A DNA stretch of 64,000 bases, from contig OX485805.1 in NCBI GenBank assembly GCA_950295325.1, positions 58,242,758 to 58,306,757 of the forward strand, given 5' to 3'. Positions 1 to 11,811 of this stretch are shown one piece after another. The notes under the pieces are model-generated. The model was not told where the DNA came from. It made no database searches and worked only from the letters and a program-made list of their open reading frames with translations. This DNA comes from Polytrichum commune. Lineage: Eukaryota > Streptophyta > Polytrichopsida > Polytrichales > Polytrichaceae. How positions within the stretch are numbered: the stretch's first letter is position 1; each line of letters opens with the position of its first letter. Both the position numbers and the translations under genes were made by a program.

Positions 1-692
1 GCAACTATGGCCTCACATTAGGCCAATGCCAATGGAGGCCGTGCCGTTCGGCCTCGGGTGGGTGAGGCCACACCACTTCACCCATATAAGCCTCTAGGAC
101 TCTACGCGGGGCCCCTACCCCACCGTCAACCAACCTCTTGTCTCTCTACCAAGAGTTGGGGCCAAGTGGACATTTTCCCTTAGCCGCTGGGCCTAGAAGC
201 CCCCAGCAGCTTCAGACCATCATAACTTCCTTGTATGATGTCTGATTCCAGCAACCAACCACTCCATCTTCATCTACGCTTCACGTAGATGCCGATGGAC
301 TCCTCACTTGCCCCATTCGGGCAAGTGGTGAGGACGTTATGCCTGTTTGAACCTTGGCAGTCCCGGGAATCACTCCCAGGCACTGCTGTACCAGGGCGCT
401 GTCCCGGGACAGCGCCCCACTCAAATGGCCATAACTCCTAGCTCACACCTCCGATTGAGGTGTTCTTGAGCATTCTAGAATCACCACGCCATGAGCTACG
501 CATAGCTCATGGCCTTACCCTTGTGCCTCCTAGTCTTCGTGGATGGGAGGCGCTCCCAACGCCCGGGGACCTCACCCACACTAGGATCACTTGGGCCCTC
601 TCACCAACGGCGCCACAAGTCCCGGGTGTCACTCCGGGGTCCCCCTTGTGCCCATGGTGTTTCGGCCACTCCTCATGGAGAGGTGCGCGACA
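1..692 (-). repeat. Chromovirus family B LTR, left end outside the window
   Basis: The sequence matches the terminal 692 bases of the about 973-bp family B LTR seen many times here and ends in GTGCGCGACA, the complement of the LTR start. Sense orientation, set by the tRNA-iMet primer site next to other copies, is minus. Bases 693-697 (GAGGG) would be the right target-site copy; the left copy is not visible, so solo or full-length status cannot be decided. Confidence 0.85.
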
Positions 693-1010
693 GAGGGCAC
701 CGAAAGTAGCAGCGACAGTGAGGGCGGCGAATCACCAAGCAAGGCCTTGCAAAAAACACAGGTTCCCCTAACGGCATACGAGGCTGCTCGCTTGAAGAGG
801 ATAGAGAGTAACAACAAGAAGCTTGAGGAGTTAGGGTTACATGCGCTTGCAAATGAAGTCGGAGTACTGAAGGCGGAGAAAGGCAGGCATCCCGAAAAAC
901 AAGGAGTTGGTCGTGTGCAGGTATCACACCAGGTGGTGGAGGTTTCGAGGATCACGAGGTCACGGAGAGCACAATCTCCGACGTCCCTGTCGGATCAAGC
1001 TCGTATCCAG
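693..1010 (+). pseudogene. TnpA-like exon, N-terminal helical region
   Basis: Open frame of 106 codons from the LTR junction to a splice donor (CAG then GTGTGT). It encodes a Ser/Glu-rich stretch, then YEAARLKRIESNNKKLEELG, a helical motif common in plant transposon-related proteins, then a basic region. The LTR at 1-692 inserted within this exon or at its edge, so its true 5' limit is unknown. Phase is 0 at the donor, matching the next exon at 2800. Confidence 0.55.
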
Positions 1011-2799
1011 GTGTGTTTTCATCTTCATCTTTACTCAATCCCTGTTCTCTCTTGCAACCCTAAAGTCTCCAGCCTCAACATTTCCATGCTTTAGGGTCTA
1101 GGGTTGAGAGATTTAGGGTTTAAAGGCGTGTTTTAACCGCAACTTGATCTACACAGCTCAGTTAAAACACGTATGATTTGCACATGTTTGGTTTGGATAC
1201 TGTCTTGGTTCGAAAAATGTGAGAAAATGTGATGAAGTTCCTCAAGGGTTGGGCGCGGTCATTGTACACCTCGAATCTGCACAGAGCTCCATCAAACCCC
1301 CTCCATGATGCTTCTGGCAGCTCATGTCACATGAATTTTCTATACCATAGAGTTATGGCAGAGTGACCTAAAAAATGAATCTGAATTCATGAGGAAATGG
1401 ATACACTGCAACAGTCTTAGCGTTTGGAGGTTAATAGATGCCCGTCGGAATTGCTTTGTCAAACGTATGGTGGATGTGATTATGATGCATTGAGGTGGGT
1501 CGAAAACATGTGTAAGATAAGGTTAGGTAAACCTGGCGTTTAATCATGTGGTCTTTGATAGGTCATTAATGTAACATAAGTTGTCAATATGATGATCATG
1601 GTCAAATTCGATAGCCTCATTAAAAGATTACGCTAACAAGTGGGGTTGAATTGCTAGTGATTCTGCTAATGTTTGGTTTTCTAATAACTGTTGGAACCTG
1701 CACTTTCTCATCCCTATAACATAGATTTGGGGTAACTTGGTCATGGTGTTTAGGGATGTGAAGTTGCTGTGGTAGTTCATCAAAACATCAGAATGCATGT
1801 AGTCTTTCAATTCTATGGGCTTTTCATGCTGAGTTTATTATTTTATGAGTAAACCAGGATGCATAAGTTCATAAATAAAAGGTTACTTGTTGGCGTCTTT
1901 CCCTATATTCCAGATAGATGGCAATATAATCTGTTGAATGTTGAGCAAGTCAGATTATTATGTGTAGGTTTGCAAATGGGGACTTTGAAGTCAATCATTT
2001 GTATTGGTACTTTGATTTGATATGCTCAAGTCGACATCATGATATGTGAGTAGGCATTTATGAGAAGGGCATGAGCAGATTACACTTTTGCTTTGGTACA
2101 ACTTCCATTCAGTGACCTTGCACATTTTCTGGCATGTAGAAATGTTTTGAATTCTTCCAATGGTAAGCACTCCATAAATAAGCAATGTGCATCTAAGTGG
2201 TCACCATTAGTGGAATTATTGCATGGAAAGTGACATTTGTCTAGATTTTCTGCCAGAGTTGAAATCAATCACATGTATATAGTGGTTTGGTGTTGAAGAT
2301 TGAATGTGTAGAGAATCTCCTGTGTAGAATCCCTTGAAAGGGTGGAAGAAGCACGTTATAGTGTTGAATGAGCTATATGTGCCACATGTTTGGTAGTACT
2401 GTAGTATTACCTGCAGTTAACTAGCGAGCAGAGGTATATTTTGAATAGATTAGTCAATTATATGATCTCTTATAACTGACTATTTCTAGATTGAGATCCT
2501 GAGTGAGTTGAGTGGAGTCAAATTGAAATAAATCTACTCTCCATCTTAATATGGAGCATCTTTACTGGGGGAAAATCTGTATTGTTTGTTTGGCTGCCAA
2601 TTTGGAAAACGGACCAAGAGCCTACTGGATACCTCTCTAGATTTCTTCTAGACTTCTAATGTTAATAATTCAACTGCATAACTTGACTATTTCTTGTCAC
2701 AATGTGTGCAGAAGGTGACAAACACTAGTATGATCGTTGAACATCTTAAATTGGTACTAGTAAAGTATGGAAGTACTAATTACTGCATAAGAACTACAG
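1011..2799. other. Intron of the TnpA-like gene, no gene seen
   Basis: AT-rich DNA from the donor at 1011 to an acceptor (CTACAG) ending at 2799. Short telomere-like TTTAGGG stretches occur near 1095-1125. Frames here are short and lack family features. Confidence 0.5.
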
Positions 2800-2883
2800 G
2801 CATTAGACGAAGAGGGGAGGAGGACCAGAAGGAACTCGGAAGCAGTGTTGCCAACTTCTCCAGCTCCTCAAGCTCCTGCAAAG
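2800..2883 (+). pseudogene. TnpA-like small exon
   Basis: An 84-bp block with a good acceptor (CTACAG) and donor (AAG then GTGCGT), open in phase 0. It encodes ALDEEGRRTRRNSEAV and then a Pro/Ala/Gln stretch. Phase and composition fit as the continuation of 693-1010. It is short, so support is splice signals plus phase only. Confidence 0.45.
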
Positions 2884-3413
2884 GTGCGTGTATGTACTCC
2901 AGTTCTAATGCTGCAAACAATGCCAGGTGTTGGTTCAGCTTATGCATTATCTCAACTGTTAGTAAGCTTAGCATCTTGAGAACTAGGAGTCCTGGGTCAT
3001 CTCCCTATATTTTTATGGCAACGCTTGAGTTATGAAGACACTTAATTGTGGTTTTAGCTGTGTGAGTTTGTGACCTGGTATTAGCCCACTCGGTGCTCCT
3101 GTTACTAGAGATAGAGCACTTTGGTACCGTTTCTGACTACTGTGCAGGGAGTTTAGTCATTGTCTGATATGATAGAGTGAACCAACCTTTAGAATTGGCA
3201 TAGGCAAGAAGGTGCTCTGGGTGCTTGTTCTTACATGTAAATTTCCATATTGTCGTTGGCTGATTCATTTGTAAATCTTCCTAAATTCATTTAAGTTCAG
3301 CATGCTTGATAGGTGTGATGGTATTTAGTGTCTGCTGGCCGTGACCTCTCCTTATCTATCATACATGATATGTGCATAGAACCTGGAATAAGTCAGTGAA
3401 TCCACATGTGCAG
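2884..3413. other. Intron of the TnpA-like gene, no gene seen
   Basis: Begins GTGCGT after the 2800-2883 exon and ends GTGCAG before the next open block. Nothing else recognised. Confidence 0.4.
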
Positions 3414-3619
3414 GGGAAACCTGAACTGTCCGAGCCGGCGAAGTGGGAAACCAGAAGGCCCTATAGTGTGAACAACACACCCGCTTTAGCACGTTCACAG
3501 CCTTCACAACCTTCAGGTGCAAAATTTGCGGTGCCACGAACAATTAGTTAACAAGACTCCGCAATACCAAAGGAAGCACGCAACATGTCAACTAGTGTGA
3601 CGTGGTCATCTAACGATGG
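3414..3619 (+). pseudogene. TnpA-like exon, left half, cut by the Ty3 element and with an in-frame stop
   Basis: After an acceptor at 3411-3413 the frame reads GKPELSEPAKWETRRPYSVN and onward to a TAA at 3549-3551, then continues open in the same frame to the GATGG target site at 3615-3619. Removing the Ty3 element and one GATGG copy joins it in frame to 16071 (reading SSND then GDDHDFLEEES), which shows that the element landed in an exon. The TAA is followed by CAA; a single C-to-T change from a glutamine codon would explain it. Confidence 0.55.
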
Positions 3620-5748
3620 TGTGAGCCCAAAAGGGTGCCCACATTTAGTCTTAGACCCTTGAAACGTTAGTTGATGCACTTTGAAGTAGCATGTTACTTC
3701 ACAAAAATATAAAAAGAGTGAAATGTTAGTCTTAGAAGTACCATGTTGTAAGAGGCTAGGATGTGAGTTGTTATTGTGTTTTTACCTTCGGAAGGATTTG
3801 AGTGAATGAGGATAGGTAAGGAGAACTTGGATTGAGTAGTTAGTGAGTAGGCTAGTACAAATGGATGGAGACAACCAAAGTGACTCAAGAGGCAAGTGCA
3901 TTCGAATTGGGATGAATGGAGGATCACATGGAGCGCACAAGTGGACCACCTCATCATGGCCACTTAATGGGGAAGGCCCAAGGAAGAATGCAAGGTGGAG
4001 GATAAGCAAATTCTCAAAGCACCAATCAAATCACGAGTTAAGCATCGTGGTTTGAATTAAGTGGTGAGCGACGATTTGGGAAAGTAAGGGGAGAAAGTTA
4101 TGGCGGCGGAAAGCGAAGGAGGCTAAGTTTGGGTTGAAGCATCCCAAGTTTGGTAAAGTGTGGTAGGTAGAAAGCCAAGGCTAGTTAAATGTTCGAATTA
4201 GGATCCTTGTTGATCATTTGAGGGAGGAAGGCTTAGAAGATAGGATTGGCGCCTACTAAGTAGGAGGAAATCTCAAGGGCTTATCGTGAGCCTTGAGGGT
4301 GCTCACCCCCTCAAGCTTACTATATAATCCCTCATTCTTCCCTCACTCATCCTCTCTTTCCTTTGTGCTCCAAGGCACCCCACGAGTTATAAGTGTGGGT
4401 GTGGGAAGCCATATTGGAGCACATGTGTGTGCTTAGTTTTTAGTTTGAGAGCCAAGGCTTGTTAGCCTTGAAGAGGGCTTGACCTCTTGGTAGAATTAGT
4501 GTTGACGTGAAGGATTTTAAAGTTAATTCATGATTCCAATTTGTGGTACTTAAAGTTCATGTTTTGAATACACGTGGTTGCAAGTTCCATGTTTAAGAGT
4601 TGAGCACTTGATGTTGTGATGAGTGCAAAAATATACTTGTGTGGATTAGTTAGTCTTAGTGAAGTTAGGAAATTCTCTCTCCCCCTCTCCTCCCTAAGAT
4701 TTTAGGATTTTAGGATTAGAGAAGAATTGTGTGATTAGAAAGGGGTTGTTAGTAGAATTAGGGAAATTAGGTAGGAAGATTAGTTAAGGGCTTGAATAAT
4801 TAGTGAGGTAGTTGGGGATTACAACTACAAAGTTGTGGGTTTATGAAGGAGCTGGGTTTATGAAGGAACTGGGTTTGTTTAGTTAGAAAGTAAAGAGCTG
4901 GGTTTATGAAGGAGCTGGGTTTGTTTAGTTAGAAAGTAAAGAGCTGGGTTTATGAAGGACCTGGGTTTGTTTAGTTAGAAGCTAAGAAGCTGGGTTTATG
5001 AAGGAGCTGGGTTTATGTAATTAGAAAGTAAAGAGATGGGTTCATGAAGGAGCTTAGTAGATAGCCTACCTAATTAGCTCATAGACAAGTAGTTAGTTAC
5101 ATTATGCTAGTTAGTGTTATGGTGGCTTTCACAAGTAAATGTATTTGAGATTGACTATAGAGAATAGTGTTTTTTTAACACTTGCATCCTCTCTTTAAAA
5201 ATAAACCACGTGCACAAATTAATGGAGAATGTGGAGCACTCTCGCGATGGCAAGACAAAGGAAGCAAAGACCAAAGGTGCGAGGGAGAGATTGACATAAG
5301 TCACATAAGTATTTCTTAATACTTAAAGGCTTATGTACGGTATGGAGACACCAAGTGAGACCTCTTATAGTAGCGATACGGAATACACAAGTGATAGTTC
5401 AAGTGGTAGTATAGAGTCAACGGCACGGACTCCATTTAGGAGAGGGATATCCTTAAGGGCTTGTGTAGCTAAAGCGGCCGGATGGACGTTAGAAGCAAAC
5501 AAAGACAAAATAGCACCCGAGCATAAGGAGGTTAAAATAACATAGTTAACTTGTGCATTCTCCACATACGTATTGAAATTGTACATTGAGTTGTTAAAAG
5601 TGAAATTCCAGTTAAATCCAAGATCACTTGAAGGGTGAACCTTGCACTATGGACTCATCCAAGTCCAAATCCAATACCGCGGAGGAATGTGAGCCCAAAC
5701 CCACTACTCGGACTACGGACGCTTAAGGGTGGGGGGTTTGGCCTCACA
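3620..5748 (+). repeat. 5' LTR of family A element
   Basis: Starts TGTGAGCCCAAAAGG and ends GGTTTGGCCTCACA, giving a TGTGAG...CTCACA terminal inverted repeat. A CTATATAA sequence near 4320 is a possible TATA box ahead of a pyrimidine-rich stretch (4330-4370). Small frames inside both LTR copies are identical and show no protein family. Confidence 0.95.
4848..5055 (+). repeat. Tandem repeat in family A LTR, about 47-bp unit, about four copies
   Basis: Unit built from GAGCTGGGTTTATGAAGG followed by a GTTTAGTTAGAAAGTAAA segment, repeated with small changes. The same array occurs in the 3' LTR at about 15165-15372. Confidence 0.85.
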
Positions 5749-5752
5749 TAAT

Positions 5753-5770
5753 TGGTGCGTCCGCCGGGAG
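5753..5770 (+). promoter_or_regulatory. Primer-binding site of family A element
   Basis: TGGTGCGTCCGCCGGGAG lies 4 bases after the 5' LTR, the place where a tRNA 3' end (ending CCA) primes minus-strand DNA. It resembles the tRNA-Arg-type sites of Tat/Ogre elements, but I cannot assign the tRNA with certainty. Confidence 0.7.
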
Positions 5771-6657
5771 CGAAGCGGAAGGTAGTTACAAGACTTGGAG
5801 GCGACTAGGAGACTTGGAGGCAACTAGGAAAAATTGGAGACACAAACTTGAGAGAAGGGAAGGAGCACCCGAAACTCGGTAAGTATTATCTCTTTGGGTT
5901 ACATTTGAATTCATTGTATTTCAACTATTCCTTGGAATGAATTGCATCGTCAATTACGCAAATTCATTTTTGAGGAAGGAGCGCGGCGAAGGTACGTCCT
6001 CAACCTTTTTGGGGATTTGCTAAGAACTTAAAAGGAACCTATAACCGAGTAGCTCATTAAAACATTAGAGGATAAATTCACCTTAGGACATTGAACTTTG
6101 ACACTCACCTCGGGGTGAGTCTCAAAGTTTTGGGAGTTGTCATTTCATGCTCTAGATTAAATTAATATTTCACAAAGTTTATGGTGTTGTTACATTGAGT
6201 CACGATTGAGGGGAGTGCTAACTCACAGGGGGATGCGATTGCTCAAGGTATGTTTATTTCTTCAAAGCGAACTCATTAACTAATTAAGGAATGCCTTTTG
6301 TACTCGTGATTGTTGTTATCCGTTGTAGAGGGTAATTCCCAAATTGTGGATGGTGTGAGAAGTTGAAGGGTGAAGCCTCGACTTTTAACATAATCTACTC
6401 GGAAGGTCACCCCCTCACAATCGGTATTGTGGTGAGTGTTAATTTGCGGGAAGGTGCGGAGGTGATGCTCCGACTTAACCAAAAAATTAACATGAACATG
6501 CCTATCCCCTATTGGGATTCTTTCACCTAAGTGGGCTTGCAGGTTCTTTTCTTCACCTCCTAAAAAAATTATAACCACACCAAGACAAGTGAAAATATTA
6601 AGAGGGGAATTGCTAGGATTATGTGTGGTCAAGTGAGGGTCGATCGATTCTTATGGA
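5771..6657 (+). other. Leader of family A element, no gene seen
   Basis: About 890 bases between primer site and polyprotein start. A 118-codon antisense frame (6276-6632) has no recognisable domain. Probably the packaging leader. Confidence 0.5.
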
Positions 6658-9600
6658 ATGCAAGGTAGGACTCGCTCACAAAAACCAAGTTTGATAGTAG
6701 GACTAGAGAAATCTACTCGAAAGAGGCGGTCCTCTAAAATCAGTGATAGATTAGAACAAGATAATGTTAGAATAGAGAGTTGTTTGAACGTCGAACCTAG
6801 GACTAGGTCAATTCTAGACACCTTAGAACTTGGAGCTCAACTTGAAGAGGAGATCACTCCCTCCAAATTGAATGGTGAAACTTCTTCGGAAAATTACACA
6901 CTTAGAGAAGAATTCCCGGTAGAAGTTGATAGGGGATTGTTGAATAGTTCACCGGTCACCATGGCCGAGGAACGGGGGATGGATCCACCACCCATACCCC
7001 CAATTCCGCCCATACCTCCTATACCTCCAATAGACCCATTGGTTAGGCCAAGAGGCCTACCAATTGTGGTTCCACAAAATTTAGCGGCGATGGATATGCC
7101 ATCTCATCTCCCTAAATTTTATGGGACCAAGGATGAGGACCCCTCTCGGCACATGGAACGGTATATCGAACGGTTGGCTAGCTTCCTCATAACCGACCCG
7201 GGTTATTGGTTAGTGTGGTTTCCTACCACTCTAGAGGGGGAAGCCTATGAATGGTATCGGGATCATGCCGAGGGACATTTTAGGGGATGGGAACAATTAC
7301 AAAGGGAGTTTCTTAACGAATTTAGGCCGGAAGTGGGTCAAAGTACCGCATTAAGGGCATTGTCGTCATTGAAGCAAGGAAGGGAGGAAGAAATTTCGGC
7401 TTACATTAGAAGGTTTGATTTAGTGTGCACTAGATTTGTGGGTACCATGCTCAACGACGACACGCTAAAGCAATTTTTCATTCAAGGGTTTTTTAAGTCC
7501 GGAACTATTAGGGGTGTTCTAGAAAGGAATCCCTTGACCTTGGCGGATGCCAAGCGTGCGGCTAGAGATATTGAAAACTTGGATAAAGATCACGAAAGGC
7601 TATGGAGAAGGGAGGATGAATTGATCCCACAATTCATCCCCATACGCCCTAGGGTGGTAGCGGTAGAACCCGCTAAGTATGAGAACCAAATTCCATATGC
7701 CATTGTGGACACCGGTCCCCGACCTTTAGCGGTTAGGGAACCGGCACCTCTTTTGGCACTACCGGCCCCTAGAACGGATCCACACTTGGAGGAGGTTGAG
7801 AGAAGACTAGGTGCTAGCCAACTAGGATTCCAAGAGGCTATGATAAAACAAATGCAAAGCCTCACGGATCAAATGTCATTAATGATCCGGAGTCAACAAC
7901 CGGGGCCTCCACCCCCGGTTGAGTCGGGTAGGCATTCTTCCGGATTATGGTGTGTCCAATGTGGCCAACCGGGCCACACGCGTCAATTTTGTAGAAGTGG
8001 ACAAAACCGTGACCAAAGAGGAAACGGTAACCCACCTCAACAAAATCAACGAGGTCAAGCGCCACCTCACTATGGAAATGGAAGCAATAGAGGACCACAA
8101 CCTAGAGGGCAAGGTGGCCAAAATTTAGAGAAGAAGGAATTTCATCCCTTTTGTGGAAGGTGGCACGCTCAAGGACAATGTTGGTCCGAAGGTCAAGAGT
8201 TTAATTGTAGCAATTGTGGAGGAAGTCATCCCTCGGATACGTGTCGCCAACCGGACAAAATAATTAATGTCCCTTACCCGGTGGCTAATCCACAACAACA
8301 AGCAAGGGATAATATGCGAGGTGCTAGGCCACAAGGAGTACCGGCCAATGAACTTAGGCCACCTAACTTATACTATGACCATAGTAATACTAGGCAAACT
8401 TTTCATCCACCGGCGGGCTTGCAAACTACAACCGGTTACATTCCAATACAAAATAGACAAGGAGTTCCACCTAATGGTAGTAACGGGAGACAAGCGCCTC
8501 CAACGGATCCGGGACCATCTAACTCCCAAGATGTTAGGTTCATGGATGGAGTGTTGGAGGCCACATGTGATGACATGCTTCCTCTCCCAACGAGAATTGG
8601 AGAGGAGCAAAGTCAATGGCCTCCTCACACCAATGCTATTACATATGAGTTAGTGAAGGGTAAGGGTGTGGTTGAAGAAGCACCTGCACTAGCGGTAACT
8701 ACTAGGGCTAGGAGAGGGGATGCCCCGTTGGAGGTAGGAATAGGAGAGCAAGGAAATTACTCTTCGGATGAAGAGATTAATCTCTCCGAGTTGGATAGGG
8801 TAGCTAGAAGAGCTACTAAGGATGTGGAGAGGGAAAATATAATTTTACAAGATAGGGAGAGGACTAATGCGGTACATGACTTGGATAATAGCGATGTGGG
8901 TGAATGGGAAGGACCGGGGGTTCCCGTAGACGAATTCGACGTAGTGGGTAATTCTAAGGTGGAAAGATCTACCGGGTACGACTTGTGGGCGGACCTTAGT
9001 ACACTCAAGGCGGATATTACTTTCGGCCAACTATTGGAAATTTCACCCACGGCAAGGAAAACATTAAAGGAGGGAATGCCGGTACACAAGAGGATGAGGA
9101 AGGTGAAAGCTAAAATAGCCGCTAGGATCCAATCACAAGGTGGAAGAGACGTGAAAGCTATAGAAATAGAAGTTGTTATAGTAGATAAGGTGGTTCCTAA
9201 TGTGCTAGTCGACGGAGGGAGTAGTCTAAATATACTACCGGAGGATACTATGAAAAAATTGGGACTTGGACTCACGGGGCCTTCACCTTTGGTCATAAAT
9301 ATGGCAAATCAAAGTTCGACTACGCCTTTGGGGATGATCAAGGATTGTAGAATGACTACGGGAGGTGAGGAGTACTTGGTCACCTTCCATGTCATTAAAA
9401 TGCACTCCAACAAGGACACCTTCCCCATTTTGCTAGGTAGGCCTTGGTTGCGGATGGCGAATGCTATGGTCAATTGGGGTGGACCTAAACCATCCATCAC
9501 TTATGGTCCGGAGGGTAATAGGGTCATAGTGTCCATTGGTTCATTAGAAGGATGGATGAAGAAGGAGATGTATTTGCCATTGGAGAAGGAAATTGATGAC

Positions 9601-11811
9601 TTAAACGAGAATGAGATTGGCAAGGCATTGGTGGGAGTCGTCCATCCCGAAGGTCAAAGGGTTGTTATAGATTCGGGCTCGGGAAGTCTAGGTCCTAATT
9701 TTTACAATTATGGGGATAATGGGGATTATGCCCAATGGCTAAGGGAGTACCCCGAGTCCGAGGTTGATGTAATGGTTACATTTCACCAAGTAGGCTTAGG
9801 GAGTGAATTTCCTAGTGTTAGTTTAGGAGAGGGCTCATTGTTGGAGCCATGTGAGGTGCTCACCGAGGAAGAGTGGGTTAGCGGTGGGTTAACACCTTGG
9901 GTAGATGACGTGGAAGAGGGTGAGGTTAGTTTAATTCATGTAGATGGGACTCAAGAGGAGGATGTGATTATTGAGTCATCGAAATTGGAGGAGCCTTTAC
10001 ATTTCAAGACCACGTCTACGGGGATAGTTGTAGGTCAAGATGTGAAAGATTACCCCAATGTGCCTTCCGATTGGTATCGGAACAAAGAGGAACAAGCACA
10101 TGTGTCGGAAGCGGATTGGCGGTACGTGGATGTGAAATTAAAGAATGGAAAAACCCGACAAATGAAGATGGGCTCCAAATTGGGGGAGAAAGAGGTTAGG
10201 GAGTATAGCAATTTGGTGGATGAGTTTAGTGATACTTTTGCATGGTCCTACGATGAGCTTAAGGGAATTCCTAGGGAAATGGTAGAGCACCGGATTCCTT
10301 TAATTCCGGGGGCGAGGCCAATTAGACAAAAGGAGAGGAGGATGAATCCTCAATTGCAATTGTTGGTGAAAGCGGAATTGGAAAGGTTATTGAAGGCCGG
10401 GTTTATCAAGCCGGTGGAAATCACGGATTGGGTTTCTCCTATGGTCTTAGTAAAGAAAAAAAATGGGAAATTAAGGGTTTGTGTCGACTATAGGAAATTG
10501 AATTCGTGCACACAAAAGGATCACTTCCCCTTACCTTTTATCACCTTGTTGCTTGAGGAGGTTGGAGGTCATTCGCGATATACCTTTATGGATGGGTATG
10601 CGGGTTATAATCAAATTTCCATAGCCCTCCAAGATATCCATAAAACGGCTTTTACTACACCTTGGGGTACTTTTGTGTGGGTAGTGATGCCATTTGGGTT
10701 ATGTAATGCCCCGGCTACTTTCCAACGATTAGTAATGTATATCTTCACCGACTTGTTGTTCAAATCCATGACCGTCTTTGTGGACGATTTTAGCACACAA
10801 AGTAATGTGGATGATCACCTACATTGTGTTAGGGAGGCATTGGTTAGGTGTAGGAAGATGAGGTTAGCATTGAACCCGGATAAGACATTTTTGGGAGTGA
10901 ATAAGGGAGTGTTGTTGGGTTATGTTGTTAGTGAGAAAGGTAGAGAACCCGATCCGGATAAGATTGCGGCCATAAGCGACTTGGCAACTCCAACCAATTC
11001 CAAGGGGATCTCTAAGTTGTTAGGACATGTGGGATGGTACCGGGAACTTATTCCTAATTTTTCAAAGATAGCGGTGCCCATTACCCATTTGCTCAAAAAG
11101 GATGTCAAATTCGAGTGGACGGATGCTTGTCAAAAAGCCTTTGAGGAATTGCGGGATAGGTTGAGCACCTATCCGGTGTTGATACCACCCAATTGGGGTA
11201 AACCTTTTCACGTCTATTGTGATGCTAGTAATGTGGCAATAGGGAGTGCGCTTTGTCAAGCAACGGGAGAAAAAGAGAAGGATCAACCTATAGCTTATGC
11301 GAGTAAGCAATTGACCCCCGCCGAAAGAAACTACTCTACAACGGAGAGGGAGTGCCTAGCCATGGTGTTTTCCGTTAAAAAGTTTAGGCATTACCTCATG
11401 TGCAACCCGGTTGTATTTTTTGTTGACCACATGGCTATCAAGTATCTAATTAACAAGGCGGAGTTAAGTGGTAGGTTAGCTAGGTGGGTTTTGTTATTAG
11501 AAGAATTCGACTACACGGTGGAATATAAACCGGGTCGTATGCATTTACAAGCGGACCACTTGTCTAGGTTGTCGGAGGAGATAGGAAAAAATCCGGTAAA
11601 TGATATGTTAGTAGATGATAGCCTCTTTGTGGTCACTTCTACACCGGAGTGGTATGCGGGCATAGTGGAATTTCTAACAACCCACAAGTTGCCCAAAGAG
11701 TGGACAAAAGAAGAGAGAAGGAAGGTGAGGGTAAATAGTAGGCAATTTGTTGTAGTGGGCCATAGGTTGTTTAGAAGGGGGTCCGATGGTATTTTACGAC
11801 GATGCGTGTAA
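6658..11811 (+). CDS. Ty3 gag-pol polyprotein, gag to RNase H, ends at an in-frame stop before integrase
   Basis: 1717 residues in one frame. Order: variable N-terminus with a PPIPPIPP run near 115; gag capsid domain about 146-285; zinc knuckle CVQCGQPGHTRQFC at 432; second cysteine cluster (CSNCGGSHPSDTC) at 517; aspartic protease with VDGGSS at 851-856; RT with VDYRKL (Asp 1277) and FVDD at 1374-1377 in place of the commoner YVDD; RNase H from YCDAS (Asp 1522) to a YKPGRMHLQADHLSRL motif near 1635. It drives replication of the element in cytoplasmic particles. The frame meets TAA at 11809-11811, then continues in the same frame into the integrase, so the stop is a break inside pol rather than a natural end. 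No plant readthrough context (CAATTA after the stop) is present; the next codons are AAA ACG. Confidence 0.93.
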   Translation: MQGRTRSQKPSLIVGLEKSTRKRRSSKISDRLEQDNVRIESCLNVEPRTRSILDTLELGAQLEEEITPSKLNGETSSENYTLREEFPVEVDRGLLNSSPVTMAEERGMDPPPIPPIPPIPPIPPIDPLVRPRGLPIVVPQNLAAMDMPSHLPKFYGTKDEDPSRHMERYIERLASFLITDPGYWLVWFPTTLEGEAYEWYRDHAEGHFRGWEQLQREFLNEFRPEVGQSTALRALSSLKQGREEEISAYIRRFDLVCTRFVGTMLNDDTLKQFFIQGFFKSGTIRGVLERNPLTLADAKRAARDIENLDKDHERLWRREDELIPQFIPIRPRVVAVEPAKYENQIPYAIVDTGPRPLAVREPAPLLALPAPRTDPHLEEVERRLGASQLGFQEAMIKQMQSLTDQMSLMIRSQQPGPPPPVESGRHSSGLWCVQCGQPGHTRQFCRSGQNRDQRGNGNPPQQNQRGQAPPHYGNGSNRGPQPRGQGGQNLEKKEFHPFCGRWHAQGQCWSEGQEFNCSNCGGSHPSDTCRQPDKIINVPYPVANPQQQARDNMRGARPQGVPANELRPPNLYYDHSNTRQTFHPPAGLQTTTGYIPIQNRQGVPPNGSNGRQAPPTDPGPSNSQDVRFMDGVLEATCDDMLPLPTRIGEEQSQWPPHTNAITYELVKGKGVVEEAPALAVTTRARRGDAPLEVGIGEQGNYSSDEEINLSELDRVARRATKDVERENIILQDRERTNAVHDLDNSDVGEWEGPGVPVDEFDVVGNSKVERSTGYDLWADLSTLKADITFGQLLEISPTARKTLKEGMPVHKRMRKVKAKIAARIQSQGGRDVKAIEIEVVIVDKVVPNVLVDGGSSLNILPEDTMKKLGLGLTGPSPLVINMANQSSTTPLGMIKDCRMTTGGEEYLVTFHVIKMHSNKDTFPILLGRPWLRMANAMVNWGGPKPSITYGPEGNRVIVSIGSLEGWMKKEMYLPLEKEIDDLNENEIGKALVGVVHPEGQRVVIDSGSGSLGPNFYNYGDNGDYAQWLREYPESEVDVMVTFHQVGLGSEFPSVSLGEGSLLEPCEVLTEEEWVSGGLTPWVDDVEEGEVSLIHVDGTQEEDVIIESSKLEEPLHFKTTSTGIVVGQDVKDYPNVPSDWYRNKEEQAHVSEADWRYVDVKLKNGKTRQMKMGSKLGEKEVREYSNLVDEFSDTFAWSYDELKGIPREMVEHRIPLIPGARPIRQKERRMNPQLQLLVKAELERLLKAGFIKPVEITDWVSPMVLVKKKNGKLRVCVDYRKLNSCTQKDHFPLPFITLLLEEVGGHSRYTFMDGYAGYNQISIALQDIHKTAFTTPWGTFVWVVMPFGLCNAPATFQRLVMYIFTDLLFKSMTVFVDDFSTQSNVDDHLHCVREALVRCRKMRLALNPDKTFLGVNKGVLLGYVVSEKGREPDPDKIAAISDLATPTNSKGISKLLGHVGWYRELIPNFSKIAVPITHLLKKDVKFEWTDACQKAFEELRDRLSTYPVLIPPNWGKPFHVYCDASNVAIGSALCQATGEKEKDQPIAYASKQLTPAERNYSTTERECLAMVFSVKKFRHYLMCNPVVFFVDHMAIKYLINKAELSGRLARWVLLLEEFDYTVEYKPGRMHLQADHLSRLSEEIGKNPVNDMLVDDSLFVVTSTPEWYAGIVEFLTTHKLPKEWTKEERRKVRVNSRQFVVVGHRLFRRGSDGILRRCV

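Noticed and set aside
460..1094. Overlapping 60-170-codon frames beginning MFLSILESPRHELR or MALPLCLL in every family B LTR
   Set aside because: They follow the LTR sequence in all copies, lie mostly antisense to the element, run into random flanks and overlap one another; they are by-products of GC-rich LTR sequence.
3694..5586. 70-89-codon frames within both family A LTRs
   Set aside because: Identical in both LTRs only because the LTRs are identical; no family features and overlapping on both strands.
6276..6632. 118-codon antisense frame in the family A leader
   Set aside because: No domain, no start context, and it sits in an untranslated leader of the opposite sense.
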